In this document: positions 16,484 to 25,821 of the stretch, piece by piece | How positions within the stretch are numbered: the stretch's first letter is position 1 | Layout of the letters: every line of letters starts with the position of its first letter | Origin: Methylococcales bacterium | Lineage (GTDB): Bacteria > Pseudomonadota > Gammaproteobacteria > Methylococcales > Methylomonadaceae | Length of the DNA: 35,671 bases | Reading direction: 5' to 3' | Assembly: GCA_026399095.1 (NCBI GenBank) | Contig: JAPLRP010000008.1 | Span: forward strand, 1-35,671 | Notes under the pieces: model-generated | What the model was told of the DNA's origin: nothing | Seen by the model: the letters and a program-made list of their open reading frames with translations, nothing else | Database searches by the model: none | Position numbers and translations under genes: made by a program

Positions 16484-17335
16484 TTAAATATTCACCGACA
16501 CATCAAAGCCCAAAAGCTTAATCTCATTGGCAAATGCATTTAATATTTCAACTGACAAAGGCTTTAAAAGCCTAGCCTCTGGCTGCTGTGAAGGCCTGGC
16601 TATGGTATACAGCATAATTTGCTGTAATTTGCACCCGGCATTCTTGATATCCCTTAACAAATCCAGATATGAATCTTTTTCCCTATCGGTCAGACCTCGA
16701 TTATCATAATCCAAGAAACACGATTGAAGCTTGGTTTGGCACAAACTGACCGAAAGCATTAGATTTTTCAGGCTAGCCTTGCAGCTTTGGGCAGTATTAT
16801 TAATTAAAGACCTGCCTTCTTCAGTAGCACTATCCACTTTAAACCAGACTTCTCCGCCATAAGCACTTAAAATCTTTAAACCATCCTGAACCTTTGGCAA
16901 ATGCACCAAACTACCATTAGTGATCAAAACATAATGACAGTATGGAAATACCCCTTTTTCAGTGGCCACTTTGCCTATCAACTCCACCGCACGTGCAAAT
17001 TCTTTTAAACTGGTCGGCTCACCATTTCCGGCAATTGCAATATCCTTAATCACTCGCTTATCTACATCGACATGAAAACGCTCGTAAAAATCACCCGTTA
17101 ATACGTCATCAAGAAAAAACCTTAATTCATCTTCCAATAACGTAAAGTCCATCACTGGTGCGGCACCTATTTTTAGGTTTTCAATCTGGCAGTAGATGCA
17201 GCGCCAATTGCAAGCGTTATTGGGGTTAAAATTGATGCCAATAGATAAACCGCCCATACGCCTCGAAATGACAGGATAAACATACTTTAACCCAACAACA
17301 TCAGAACAATGATTAGTTGTTGTTAACTTTGACAT
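16484..17335 (-). CDS. radical SAM protein of unknown substrate
   Basis: A 283-residue radical SAM enzyme. The [4Fe-4S] motif CNWRCIYC (C-x3-C-x2-C) lies near residues 42-49, preceded by RRMGGLSIGINFNP. GNGEPTS, a typical SAM-binding GGE-like turn, lies about 65 residues later. No second cluster domain is evident. Two ATG codons sit side by side; the second (17335) has better spacing from GTAGAG. The gene stands alone between tRNA-Leu and the divergent CecR operon, so context gives no substrate. Related proteins are annotated only as Fe-S oxidoreductases. Confidence 0.8.
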   Translation of the reverse strand: MSKLTTTNHCSDVVGLKYVYPVISRRMGGLSIGINFNPNNACNWRCIYCQIENLKIGAAPVMDFTLLEDELRFFLDDVLTGDFYERFHVDVDKRVIKDIAIAGNGEPTSLKEFARAVELIGKVATEKGVFPYCHYVLITNGSLVHLPKVQDGLKILSAYGGEVWFKVDSATEEGRSLINNTAQSCKASLKNLMLSVSLCQTKLQSCFLDYDNRGLTDREKDSYLDLLRDIKNAGCKLQQIMLYTIARPSQQPEARLLKPLSVEILNAFANEIKLLGFDVSVNI

Positions 17336-17555
17336 CATAACTCTACTTTGAAATAATTTTTCTGATACCCCTATTCTACGGGGTTGTGACTTTTTAATTT
17401 TAATATTTTAAACCTAAAAAAACCACTAAGTCAGTGCCGTAAAATAAGACAAAAAAATCATAATTGACTTTAAAATTAAAATTTAAACAATAAATTTTAA
17501 TTGCTGTTTTTAAACTTAATAAAACCAAAAAAAATCTAAAACACTACAAAACCAG

Positions 17556-17573
17556 GCAATAAGAATTTATTGC
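17556..17573. promoter_or_regulatory. putative operator over the -35 of the exporter operon
   Basis: A perfect inverted repeat, GCAATAA-GAAT-TTATTGC, overlaps the -35 element of the promoter at 17570-17597. Size and position suit autorepression by the TetR-family product. Two looser dyads (AAACA-AC-TGTTT and ACGATCGT) lie between the -10 and the start codon. Confidence 0.55.
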
Positions 17574-17597
17574 TATTGAAAAAAATACCCCTATAAT
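17570..17597 (+). promoter_or_regulatory. promoter of the cecR-like exporter operon
   Basis: TTGCTA and a perfect TATAAT are separated by 16 bases, with about 33 bases to the regulator start codon. The -35 lies in the right arm of the 18-bp inverted repeat. Confidence 0.6.
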
Positions 17598-17630
17598 CGA
17601 TTAAAACAACTGTTTAATACGATCGTTTAA

Positions 17631-18284
17631 ATGAAACATTCAAATGCTATCGAACCTGTTTCTGACCGACTGCTTCATGCTGCCGTGGAAGTTTTTGCCG
17701 AATACGGTTTTCGCGACGCCACCGTGCGTGATATATGCTCCAGAGCCAACGTCAACGTCGCTTCCGTCAATTACTATTTCCGTAGTAAAGAAAGCCTTTA
17801 TACACAAGTACTCGCTTTTTCTTTTCGGGAAGCTAATCGACTCTATCCTCAAGATGCGTTTCTCGAAAAAAATATCCCCTCTGAACAACGACTCACATTA
17901 TTCATTAGAAACTTCCTTAATAAACTAATGGATGACAGTCACTTAGGGCTACATAGTAAGCTCATTACCCGTGAAATAGCTGATCCTACCAAGGCGTTAG
18001 ATGATATTTTAAAAGTCGAAATTGTTCCTCAAATAAACTTACTCGAAGAAATAATACAACCCATTATTGGCATAAAAGCTGATAAATTGACCATCCAACG
18101 ATGCCTTCTGGGAATTTATGGTCAATGCCTCATGTTTAAACACTCTCGATCAATTATTGACCGCCTGTATCCTGAATTAATTGCCGATCATTCTGCCATA
18201 GAAACTTGTGCTGAACATATCGCACAGTTCTCAATAGCCGCCCTAACCCAAATTGCCCACCAACAAGAGAAATCAACATCATGA
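17631..18284 (+). CDS. TetR-family regulator of the CecR type
   Basis: A 217-residue transcriptional repressor. The N-terminal TetR helix-turn-helix spans about residues 8-55 (AAVEVFAEYGFRDATVRDIC, then ANVNVASVNYYFRSKESLY). The C-terminal half matches the CecR/YbiH-type ligand domain, with the recognisable HSKLITREIADPT stretch. In E. coli, CecR controls an ABC efflux system; here the regulator is the first gene of an exporter operon and overlaps the next gene by four bases, so it is probably translationally coupled. A perfect inverted repeat on its own promoter suggests autorepression. The inducing compound is unknown. Confidence 0.85.
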   Translation: MKHSNAIEPVSDRLLHAAVEVFAEYGFRDATVRDICSRANVNVASVNYYFRSKESLYTQVLAFSFREANRLYPQDAFLEKNIPSEQRLTLFIRNFLNKLMDDSHLGLHSKLITREIADPTKALDDILKVEIVPQINLLEEIIQPIIGIKADKLTIQRCLLGIYGQCLMFKHSRSIIDRLYPELIADHSAIETCAEHIAQFSIAALTQIAHQQEKSTS

Positions 18285-19441
18285 ATCACGTAGCCTTAAA
18301 AATGCTCATGGGTGATAAAGGAAAATATATGGGCATCATAATGGGGCTTACGTTTGCTTCATTAATCATGACCCAACAGCCCGCTATTTTTGTTGGACTC
18401 ATGTCAAGGTCATACAGCTTTATATCCGACGTTGGCCTGCCCGATATCTGGGTGATGGATTCAAAAGTCCAATTTGTTGATGACATCAAACCCTTACAAG
18501 ACACCGAACTTTATCGAGTAAGGGGTATTTCAGGCGTGGAATGGGCAACGCCCATGTACAAAGGTTTACTCAAAGCGCGTCTGACTGATGGTACTTTTCA
18601 AACCTGTATCGTCGTTGGCTTGGACGATGCCACTTTAATTGGTGGCCCACCCGTCATGCTGGAGGGGAAAATTGCAGATTTACGTCGAAGCGATAGCGTG
18701 ATAGTCGATATAGACGGCGCCCGTGATAAATTGGGCAAACCCTCATCCATACCTGGTGGTAAACCGATACCACTCAAAATAGGAGACACTTTAGAACTGA
18801 ATGATCGCCGTGCGATAGTCGTTGGCATTGCCAAAGTCACGCGCACTTTTCAATCTCAACCTGTAGTCTATACCACGTATTCAAGAGCTAAAAGTTACGC
18901 ACCTAGGGAAAGGAAGCTGTTATCTTTTGTTTTGGTAAAAGCAAAAAAAGGAGAAAACCTTACCGATCTGAGCCACCGCATTCATGAGGCAACCGGACTG
19001 GCGGCTTATACACAAGCTGAATTTAAAGAGCTAACTTATGAATACTTTATGCATAATACCGGCATCCCCATTAATTTTGGCATTTCAGTACTGCTGGGTT
19101 TTATCGTAGGTGCGGCTATAGCAGGCCAGACTTTTTACAATTTTACCTTGGAAAACCTGCGCCAGTTCGGCGTTCTTAAAGCCATGGGCACCAGTAACCT
19201 GACATTACTCCGCATGATTTTGTTACAGGCCGTTCTAGTAGGCAGTATAGGCTATGGACTAGGCGTGGGTTTAACGGCTTTATTCGGCTACGCCATGCGC
19301 CATACTATTCTGGCCTTTAAGTTTCCTTGGCAACTATTGCTATTCAGTGGCGCAGGAGTCAGTTTAATCTGTATCTTTGCCGCAATGATTAGCATACTGA
19401 AAGTAATTCGATTAGAACCCGCTATTGTTTTTAAAGGCTAA
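18281..19441 (+). CDS. ABC exporter permease, DevC/MacB-like
   Basis: Inner-membrane permease of a type VII (MacB/FtsX-fold) ABC exporter. The 386 residues show one N-terminal helix (about 15-35), a large periplasmic domain (LPDIWVMDSKVQF and following), and three C-terminal helices (about 263-290, 305-335 and 350-380). This is the DevC-type topology. It overlaps the regulator by four bases and is followed three bases later by its ATPase. Such permeases use ATP hydrolysis to drive export through an adaptor and an outer-membrane channel, both encoded downstream. Confidence 0.85.
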   Translation: MNHVALKMLMGDKGKYMGIIMGLTFASLIMTQQPAIFVGLMSRSYSFISDVGLPDIWVMDSKVQFVDDIKPLQDTELYRVRGISGVEWATPMYKGLLKARLTDGTFQTCIVVGLDDATLIGGPPVMLEGKIADLRRSDSVIVDIDGARDKLGKPSSIPGGKPIPLKIGDTLELNDRRAIVVGIAKVTRTFQSQPVVYTTYSRAKSYAPRERKLLSFVLVKAKKGENLTDLSHRIHEATGLAAYTQAEFKELTYEYFMHNTGIPINFGISVLLGFIVGAAIAGQTFYNFTLENLRQFGVLKAMGTSNLTLLRMILLQAVLVGSIGYGLGVGLTALFGYAMRHTILAFKFPWQLLLFSGAGVSLICIFAAMISILKVIRLEPAIVFKG

Positions 19442-19444
19442 CCC

Positions 19445-20134
19445 ATGAGCTTAGCCGTACACTGTAAAAACGTAACCAAAATTTATGATACTGGCGGACA
19501 AAAAGTGACCGCGCTTAATCGTATCGACCTTGACATCAACATAGGTGAACTCATGATGCTGGTCGGGCCTTCGGGCTGTGGAAAGACTACTTTGATTTCT
19601 GTCATTGCCGGCATTCTCGATCAAGATGAAGGCACCTGCGAATTGTTCGGTGAAAACTTGCGCAATCTGTCCGGCAAAGATAAATTAAATTTCAGGGCTC
19701 GCAATATTGGCTTCGTGTTTCAGGCCTTTAACCTCCTGCCATCTCTAAATGCTGCAGAAAACGTATCCATTCCACTCATTATCAATGGCATGAAACGAAT
19801 TGAAGCAGAACGAAAAGCCGTAACCATCTTAGAACAAGTGGGCTTGGGAGAGCGCTGGAAATTTTTACCCTCACAACTTTCCGGCGGACAACAACAGCGA
19901 GTAGCAATTGCCCGAGCTTTGGTTCATAACCCAAGACTGATAGTCTGCGACGAACCAACAAGCGCACTGGATCATGAAACCGGACAAAACGTAATGTCCA
20001 TGCTTAAAGATGTTGCCATGCATAAAGACCGCACTTTAGTCATTGTCACCCATGATTCACGTATTTTTAACTTTGCTGACCGCGTTGCAGAAATGGATGA
20101 CGGACAAATTATTAATGTTAAAGGCGAAGGGTAA
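19445..20134 (+). CDS. ABC exporter ATP-binding protein, DevA/MacB-type
   Basis: A 229-residue cytoplasmic ATPase of the LolD/MacB/DevA family. Walker A is GPSGCGKT (41-48), the Q-loop lies in GFVFQAFNLLP, the ABC signature is LSGGQ (145-149), Walker B is LIVCDEPTSALD (from 165), and the H-loop His is in IVTHDSRIF. All catalytic residues are intact. It follows the permease by three bases and should form a 2+2 complex with it. The next gene starts 68 bases later in the same direction. Confidence 0.93.
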   Translation: MSLAVHCKNVTKIYDTGGQKVTALNRIDLDINIGELMMLVGPSGCGKTTLISVIAGILDQDEGTCELFGENLRNLSGKDKLNFRARNIGFVFQAFNLLPSLNAAENVSIPLIINGMKRIEAERKAVTILEQVGLGERWKFLPSQLSGGQQQRVAIARALVHNPRLIVCDEPTSALDHETGQNVMSMLKDVAMHKDRTLVIVTHDSRIFNFADRVAEMDDGQIINVKGEG

Positions 20135-20202
20135 AAAACTAAAAACACGCTTTTCTTTCCTATTGCCCTTAAAACTTTTATTTTTTACCTAGAAACATAA
20201 CT

Positions 20203-21186
20203 ATGCAAATCAAATACACATTACCAATACTAGCGATTGCCGGAATTGCATTTGCCGCTTTCTCGGTAATCAACAGCAATCAACCCACACCCATTGCATC
20301 AGCGGTTACTGAACCAGCTGCAGGCCCCTTTAAATCTTATATAGCCGGTGCCGGCATTGTCGAAGCACAAAGTCAAAATATCGCTATCGGCACGCCCTTG
20401 CCTGGTATTGTAAAAACCGTAACCGTCAAAGTGGGAGACCACGTCAAGAAAAACACGCCGCTCTTCTATATCGACGACCGTGACGCACTTTCAACGCTCG
20501 CCATTAAAACAGCAGACCTGGTTAAAGCAAAAGCTGAAGTTGCCGTCGCAAAAGCCAACCTGAGTGATGCTAAATCATTAAACGATTTAGCAGAAGCAGT
20601 AACCGACAGACGAGCGATCAGTACAGAAGAACTGCTTAAACGACACAACTTTATGATGATAGCCAAAGCGAGACTGGAAAGCGCCGATGCGTTAGTACAA
20701 CAAGCAGAGGCCAATATTGATGATGCTAAAACGACTTTAAAGCGACTGATTATTATAGCCCCTGTAGAGAGCCACGTATTACAAGTCAATATTCGACCCG
20801 GTGAATTTGCACAAGCGGGTGTTCTTAATACACCCCTAATGGTATTAGGCGACCTCGAGCAAGTCCATGTTCGAGTCGATATAGATGAAAACGATGCCTG
20901 GCGCTTCGATAAAAACAGCAAGGCGGTCGCCTTTTTGCGCGGTAATCGAGACTTCAAGGTTGACCTAAGCCTCGCCTATGTTGAACCTTATGTTGTACCC
21001 AAAAAATCACTGACAGGCGATAGTAATGAGCGGGTTGATACGCGCGTATTACAAGCGCTTTATAGATTCGATCGTAAACAACTACCTATTTATGTAGGCC
21101 AACAAATGGACGTCTTCATTGAAGCGCAAGATTACTCTACCCACAAGGAATCAGAAAATGCTCAAGACTCTAAAGGCGCATTATGA
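20203..21186 (+). CDS. HlyD-family periplasmic adaptor subunit
   Basis: Membrane-fusion protein linking the ABC exporter to the outer-membrane channel. The 327 residues have an N-terminal signal anchor (about 5-23), a first beta-barrel/lipoyl half (TPLPGIVKTVTVKVGDHVKK, about 62-81), a helical hairpin (about 95-175), the second lipoyl half (IIAPVESHVLQVNIRPGEFA), and a barrel domain (VRVDIDENDAWRF). The hairpin is short, as expected for adaptors docking on TolC-like channels. It overlaps the next gene by four bases, so adaptor and channel are translationally coupled. Confidence 0.9.
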   Translation: MQIKYTLPILAIAGIAFAAFSVINSNQPTPIASAVTEPAAGPFKSYIAGAGIVEAQSQNIAIGTPLPGIVKTVTVKVGDHVKKNTPLFYIDDRDALSTLAIKTADLVKAKAEVAVAKANLSDAKSLNDLAEAVTDRRAISTEELLKRHNFMMIAKARLESADALVQQAEANIDDAKTTLKRLIIIAPVESHVLQVNIRPGEFAQAGVLNTPLMVLGDLEQVHVRVDIDENDAWRFDKNSKAVAFLRGNRDFKVDLSLAYVEPYVVPKKSLTGDSNERVDTRVLQALYRFDRKQLPIYVGQQMDVFIEAQDYSTHKESENAQDSKGAL

Positions 21187-22700
21187 TCCGCAATCGCATC
21201 CTACTTTTTTTAACCTTACTGGTTTCTGGATGTACAGTAGGACCTGACTTCAAACCACCCATTGTTTCCGTTCCCAAGCAATGGACTGATGACCCAACAA
21301 TCAATCGAGCAGCGATACCGCAAGCGCAACAAGATCAATGGTGGAAATCTTTTAATGATCCTGTCCTTGACCGACTGATTAATGACGCCATAGCAGCCAA
21401 TCTGGATTTAAAGCAAGCATTAGTCAGAGTTAAAGAAGCACGCGCACAACGCTGGATAACTATAACTGCCGGCTTACCCACTATCACGGGTAAGAGCACA
21501 GCCAGTAGACGCTTAAATAATTATTCATCAAGCACACAAGCTGGTGGCACATCCTCACCCGGTGGCGGCGGCTTTGGTTTTGGCGATCAAGTTGTTAATA
21601 TCTTCCAAATGGGCTTTGATGCACAGTGGGAAATGGATTTCTTTGGTGGCATCCGGCGTGGCATAGAAGCCGCAGATGCCAATGTCGACAGTGAAGTAGA
21701 AAACAGTCGAAACGTATTAACTACCCTATTAGGGGAAGTCGCCAGCAACTACATTCAGTTACGCGCCAACCAACAACTCATTACCATTACGCAAGAAAAC
21801 CTGGATTCTCAACAGGAAACAGCACGGCTGACAGAAATCCGCAAGCTGGCCGGCTTCGCCAGCATGCTGGAAGTTGCTCAAGCTCAATCTCAGGCCGCTA
21901 CGACGGAATCATTCTTGCCTACCTATAAAACTGTCGTTCAACAATCAATCCATTCACTTGGCGTATTGCTTGGCAGGCATCCGGACGCACTCGCTATTCG
22001 ACTTGATAAACCTGAAGCAATTCCGGCTATGCCCACAATAGTATTATCAGAGCTACCCTCGGAACTGTTATTGCGCAGACCTGATATTCGTCAGGCCGAA
22101 CGAAAAATTGCCGAAGCCAACGCTAACGTTGGCGTAGCAACTGCCGAACTTTACCCAAGAGTCAACCTGTCAGCATTTCTCGGCCTGCAAAATACGCGCA
22201 TCACAGACTTTACCCCCATCGGTAAATCTTGGTCTACGGCATCATCATTAACCTTACCCATTTTTAATTGGGGAAAAATTAACGCTAATATCAAAAGCAA
22301 ACAAGCACAACATGAACTGGCTTTTCTGTCCTATCAATCCACTGTTTTAACTGCATTTAAAGAAGTAGAAAATGCACTCGTTGCCTATATGAATGAACTG
22401 CAACGACAAAAATCGCTTACAGAAGCCGTTTCCGCAAGCCAACTCGCCGTAGAAATGGCAAATGAACGTTATAGCAATGGATTAACCATGTTTCTGGATG
22501 TACTCCAAGCGCAAGAAGCTCTTTTCCAAACCCAACGCAACTTGGTCGACAGCAAAGCTGAGCTTTCAACTGATCTGGTCGCACTCTACAAAGCCTTAGG
22601 TGGCGGCTGGGAAACCGAAGCCAGCGTGAGTGAAGCCGTTGAAATGAAACCCGAGAAAGGCATGTGGCTGGAAGGCATTTATACTAATAAAATTAAATAA
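21183..22700 (+). CDS. NodT/TolC-family outer-membrane efflux lipoprotein
   Basis: Outer-membrane channel of the tripartite exporter. The 505 residues have a signal peptide with lipobox VSGC (Cys17) followed by TVGPDFKPP, the standard start of NodT-type factors, and two OEP domains (about 60-260 and 280-475). The family motif LLRRPDIRQAERKIAEANANVG is partly visible as ELLLRRPDIRQAE and the second repeat has GLTMFLDVLQAQEALF. A Gly/Ser-rich insert lies near residues 118-133. It is the last gene of the operon that begins with the CecR-type regulator. A possible terminator follows at 22796-22820. Confidence 0.92.
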   Translation: MIRNRILLFLTLLVSGCTVGPDFKPPIVSVPKQWTDDPTINRAAIPQAQQDQWWKSFNDPVLDRLINDAIAANLDLKQALVRVKEARAQRWITITAGLPTITGKSTASRRLNNYSSSTQAGGTSSPGGGGFGFGDQVVNIFQMGFDAQWEMDFFGGIRRGIEAADANVDSEVENSRNVLTTLLGEVASNYIQLRANQQLITITQENLDSQQETARLTEIRKLAGFASMLEVAQAQSQAATTESFLPTYKTVVQQSIHSLGVLLGRHPDALAIRLDKPEAIPAMPTIVLSELPSELLLRRPDIRQAERKIAEANANVGVATAELYPRVNLSAFLGLQNTRITDFTPIGKSWSTASSLTLPIFNWGKINANIKSKQAQHELAFLSYQSTVLTAFKEVENALVAYMNELQRQKSLTEAVSASQLAVEMANERYSNGLTMFLDVLQAQEALFQTQRNLVDSKAELSTDLVALYKALGGGWETEASVSEAVEMKPEKGMWLEGIYTNKIK

Positions 22701-22795
22701 ATACGTTTCAAACAACCCGACAGCTAAAAAAGAACTTCCGATGAATAATTGCCGGGTGTTCAAGCTTGTACAAAAGCTTTATCATATACAACAAA

Positions 22796-22820
22796 GGTTC
22801 TTTGAAAAACACAAAGAGCC
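22796..22820 (+). terminator. hairpin between the exporter operon and mtgA
   Basis: GGTTCTTTG and CAAAGAGCC form a nine-pair stem with one G-T pair and a seven-base loop. No T-run follows, so termination would be weak or Rho-assisted. An AAGCTT/AAGCTT pair lies just upstream. Confidence 0.35.
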
Positions 22821-22853
22821 TCATCTATATTAACCTTCAAAAGCAGTAACCAT

Positions 22854-23579
22854 TTGACAAAAAGATCTCGCTACCAAACAACCAGTAAAATCAAGCCAAT
22901 ATCAATAGCGACACTACTGCGAAACAGCCTGCTTTTTTTTGTTGCCTCATCCGTCTTAATAGTAGCCACACTTCGTTTTTTGCCGGTACCCACAACCGCT
23001 TTCATGCTTTATCGGCATTATGAAGATTTAATGGAAGACCAAACATTCAAGTCAATTGAATACCATTGGATCAGTGCAAAAAACATTTCTTCTCATGCGT
23101 CCACTGCCGTTATTGCTTCAGAAGACCAACAATTTTATAACCATTTTGGCTTTGATTTACAGTCCATACGCTCATCAATTACTGCCTACTTGAATGGCGG
23201 AAGACGCTTACGAGGTGCCAGTACAATTACCCAGCAAGTTGCCAAAAACATTTTTCTAACGCCATCGAAAAGTTTCATCCGAAAAGGCCTGGAAGTGTGG
23301 TTTACACTTTTAATTGAAATAATGTGGAGTAAACAACGAATATTAGCGGTATACCTCAATATTGCAGAATTTGGCGATCACTTATTCGGGATAGAGGCTG
23401 CCAGCCAACACTATTTTGGCATCCCGGCCAAAAACCTAACTCGCTCACAAGCCGCCATGCTTGCAGCCACACTACCCAACCCGCTTCGACTCCGAGCAGC
23501 TCGACCTTCAAATTATGTTATTAAAAGACAAAACTGGATACTTCGACAAATGCAAAACTTGGGCAATCCGAATAACTAA
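22854..23579 (+). CDS. mtgA: monofunctional biosynthetic peptidoglycan transglycosylase
   Basis: A GT51 glycosyltransferase that polymerises lipid II into glycan strands at the inner-membrane surface. The 241 residues comprise one N-terminal membrane helix (about 24-42) and a single GT51 domain without a transpeptidase domain. Conserved motifs: ASEDQQFYNHFGFD with catalytic Glu90, RGASTITQQVAKN, and KQRILAVYLNIAEFG. The start is TTG at 22854; a stop codon two codons upstream rules out a longer form, and the next Met is inside the domain. The ribosome site is weak. A terminator follows at 23643-23668. Confidence 0.92.
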   Translation: MTKRSRYQTTSKIKPISIATLLRNSLLFFVASSVLIVATLRFLPVPTTAFMLYRHYEDLMEDQTFKSIEYHWISAKNISSHASTAVIASEDQQFYNHFGFDLQSIRSSITAYLNGGRRLRGASTITQQVAKNIFLTPSKSFIRKGLEVWFTLLIEIMWSKQRILAVYLNIAEFGDHLFGIEAASQHYFGIPAKNLTRSQAAMLAATLPNPLRLRAARPSNYVIKRQNWILRQMQNLGNPNN

Positions 23580-23642
23580 ACCGAATTATGGTGCATGACG
23601 ATTACTTAAAACGAGTCATCATTTAGGCGCGCCAGTTCATTT

Positions 23643-23668
23643 AACCATTGTTTTAATGGTTTTTTTTA
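23643..23668 (+). terminator. rho-independent terminator after mtgA
   Basis: AACCATT, loop GTTTT, AATGGTT, then a T-run. The sequence TTGTTT-16-TATACT, overlapping and following it, could be the promoter of the next gene. Confidence 0.6.
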
Positions 23669-23697
23669 TTATACTATTCAATTTTTAGGTAGAAATT

Positions 23698-24432
23698 ATG
23701 TGCTTTAGTGCTGATATGTCGATGGGACTGGGTGCCATAGGGATGGCAGCTTCCTGCGTCACTTTTCTGGATAAAACCGAAACTTTCTGGGTACGGTTTG
23801 CAAGAGCCTATGCAATCTTCCATTTTTCTCTTATGGAGCTCATTCAATACTTCGCCTATCCGGTTGCAGACCAATGTGGTTATGGACTTAACGCTTATTT
23901 AAGTGAAATGTCGACTTACCACATTGCCTTACAAGCTTTTGCCATCATGCCGGCACTGGCCACCTACTCATCAGATAAATCTGCCCTTAAACATGCAACC
24001 ATTATTGGCGCATCGTTAAGCTTTTTATTTTTGCTCTGCTCTTTTCTTCCTAATACCTGGCAACTTTTAAACACCACGCCCAACTTTATTGGCAATATGG
24101 TGTCCTGTTTGTTTATGGGTCAATATCATATTGGCTACCACATCTCCAGCGCGTTTGGTACTTTTGTAACCCACGGCTCTCTGTTTGCCTTGGCACTTAG
24201 CGGCTTTCTTTGGAAAAACAATTGGAAAATTGCCAGTTACCATTGCTTTATGGCGCTCATGACACTGTTTATGCCGCAATGGGTATTGGGCGTATCGACT
24301 GGTGAAGCAGCGGCGATTTATTGTTTTTATTCAATACCAACCACCATCAGTTTTATGCCCTATTTTAAAAACTTTTTTACCGTTCAAAACTATGAAAATT
24401 GTGAAAATACGCCTTTAAAAGTTAATGACTAA
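23698..24432 (+). CDS. polytopic membrane protein, DUF5765-like
   Basis: A 244-residue inner-membrane protein of unknown function. It starts MCFSADMSMGLGAIGM, resembling the MC-F/W-SA opening of DUF5765-type proteins, and has about seven hydrophobic segments. Conserved-looking polar positions sit in membrane segments: E in FSLMELIQYFAYP, the H residues in GQYHIGYHISSAFGTF, and the final GEAAAIYCFYSIPT. AGGTAG precedes the ATG. It stands alone between mtgA and the signalling genes. The family link is from memory of the N-terminal motif, so it is moderately sure; no function should be inferred. Confidence 0.65.
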   Translation: MCFSADMSMGLGAIGMAASCVTFLDKTETFWVRFARAYAIFHFSLMELIQYFAYPVADQCGYGLNAYLSEMSTYHIALQAFAIMPALATYSSDKSALKHATIIGASLSFLFLLCSFLPNTWQLLNTTPNFIGNMVSCLFMGQYHIGYHISSAFGTFVTHGSLFALALSGFLWKNNWKIASYHCFMALMTLFMPQWVLGVSTGEAAAIYCFYSIPTTISFMPYFKNFFTVQNYENCENTPLKVND

Positions 24433-24551
24433 ACTTTTAGCCACCATTCACAACCGACTTGGCAATACTTAGTTAAACCCAATAATTTAAATAAAAAACC
24501 AAGGGATTTAATTTAACTATACTACTGTAAGTATTTACAAAGTGATCATGA

Positions 24552-25697
24552 ATGACCAACCAAACTAATAGCACCATACTGATAGTAGATGATACTGCTG
24601 AAAATCTGAGCATACTGGTTGACATTCTTCAACCAAAATATCGGGTGCTTGCTACCACCTCTGGAGCTGCCTGTTTAAAAATTGCAGGTAGTAACCCAAA
24701 ACCTGATCTAATTCTGCTTGATGTAATAATGCCCGGCATGGATGGTTACGAAGTACTTTTTAAGTTGCATCAAAATCCGCTAACAAGAGATATTCCGGTT
24801 ATTTTTCTCACCGCATTAACCACGGCAGCCAATGAAGAAAGCGGACTAAAACTAGGCGCGGCTGATTACATCACCAAACCTATCACGCCCTCATTAGTGC
24901 TTGCCAGAGTTCGTACTCAAATTGAAGCAAAGCACGCTCGTGACTGGATGAAGAATCAAAATACCATCCTTGAGGCAGAAGTAAAAAAACGAATGCTCGA
25001 AAACAACCTTATCCAACGGGTCAGCATTAGAGCCTTGGCGCATTTGGCAGAAATGCGTGACATGGAAACAGGCAACCACATTTTACGTACTCAAGGCTAT
25101 ATGCATCGACTAGCCACCCGTTTAAACCAACACCCGCGTTTTGCTACCATTCTTAATGATCGCTATATTGACCTGTTAACTGAGTCAGCACCCCTGCATG
25201 ATATTGGCAAGGTTGGCATCCCTGATCACATTCTCCTAAAGCCCGGTAAACATAGTCAAGAAGAATGGGCCATTATGAAAACACATGCAAAACTGGGCAG
25301 CGACGCTATTGAACAAGCTGAAAGAGATATTGATATGCACCCAGCATTTTTTTCTGCAGCCAAGGAAATCGCACGCTGGCACCACGAAAAATGGGATGGT
25401 AGCGGCTATCCGGACGGCTTGGCAAAAGATGCCATACCTGTTTCCGCCCGCTTAATGGCAGTCGCTGATGTATTTGATGCTCTTATCTCAAAACGCGCCT
25501 ACAAACCGGCAATACCTTTCGACCAAGCCCGCGACATGCTAGCGGCGGAACGAGGTAAACACTTTGATCCAGATATGATTGATGCGTTCCTTGACGGCTT
25601 TGACGATTTCGTGGCTATCGCGAAACACTACCAAGACACGGAACAAGTTGCCAGAGAAGACACAAATAACATAGTTAATTTAAACAGGATACTGTAA
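24552..25697 (+). CDS. response regulator with HD-GYP phosphodiesterase domain
   Basis: A two-domain signalling protein predicted to hydrolyse cyclic di-GMP under control of phosphorylation. The receiver domain (about 7-125) has the acidic pair Asp13/Asp14, phospho-acceptor Asp57 (LLLDVIMPG region), Thr87 and Lys109, all canonical. A short coiled linker (about 128-155) leads to the HD-GYP domain (about 155-350) with catalytic His216-Asp217 (HDIGKVGIPD), the HHEKWDGSGYP motif ending in GYP (285-287), and AVADVFDAL. The active site looks intact. The cognate kinase is not in the window; an HPt protein follows 124 bases later and could relay phosphate. Lowered c-di-GMP would be expected to affect biofilm or EPS traits. 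Confidence 0.92.
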   Translation: MTNQTNSTILIVDDTAENLSILVDILQPKYRVLATTSGAACLKIAGSNPKPDLILLDVIMPGMDGYEVLFKLHQNPLTRDIPVIFLTALTTAANEESGLKLGAADYITKPITPSLVLARVRTQIEAKHARDWMKNQNTILEAEVKKRMLENNLIQRVSIRALAHLAEMRDMETGNHILRTQGYMHRLATRLNQHPRFATILNDRYIDLLTESAPLHDIGKVGIPDHILLKPGKHSQEEWAIMKTHAKLGSDAIEQAERDIDMHPAFFSAAKEIARWHHEKWDGSGYPDGLAKDAIPVSARLMAVADVFDALISKRAYKPAIPFDQARDMLAAERGKHFDPDMIDAFLDGFDDFVAIAKHYQDTEQVAREDTNNIVNLNRIL

Positions 25698-25821
25698 TTG
25701 CTGATCACAAAAACACACCTATCATTACAGAAAAACCTCCTAAAAAAACGGATGCACCCTATACCGTTACAGCCATTACGCCAACACAAGAGCCGAACTT
25801 ACTTTTTACTACCCTGCTATA

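Noticed and set aside
20466-20957. A 163-codon minus-strand frame
   Set aside because: Lies wholly within the HlyD-type adaptor gene, has Ser/Ala-rich shadow composition and no recognisable domain.
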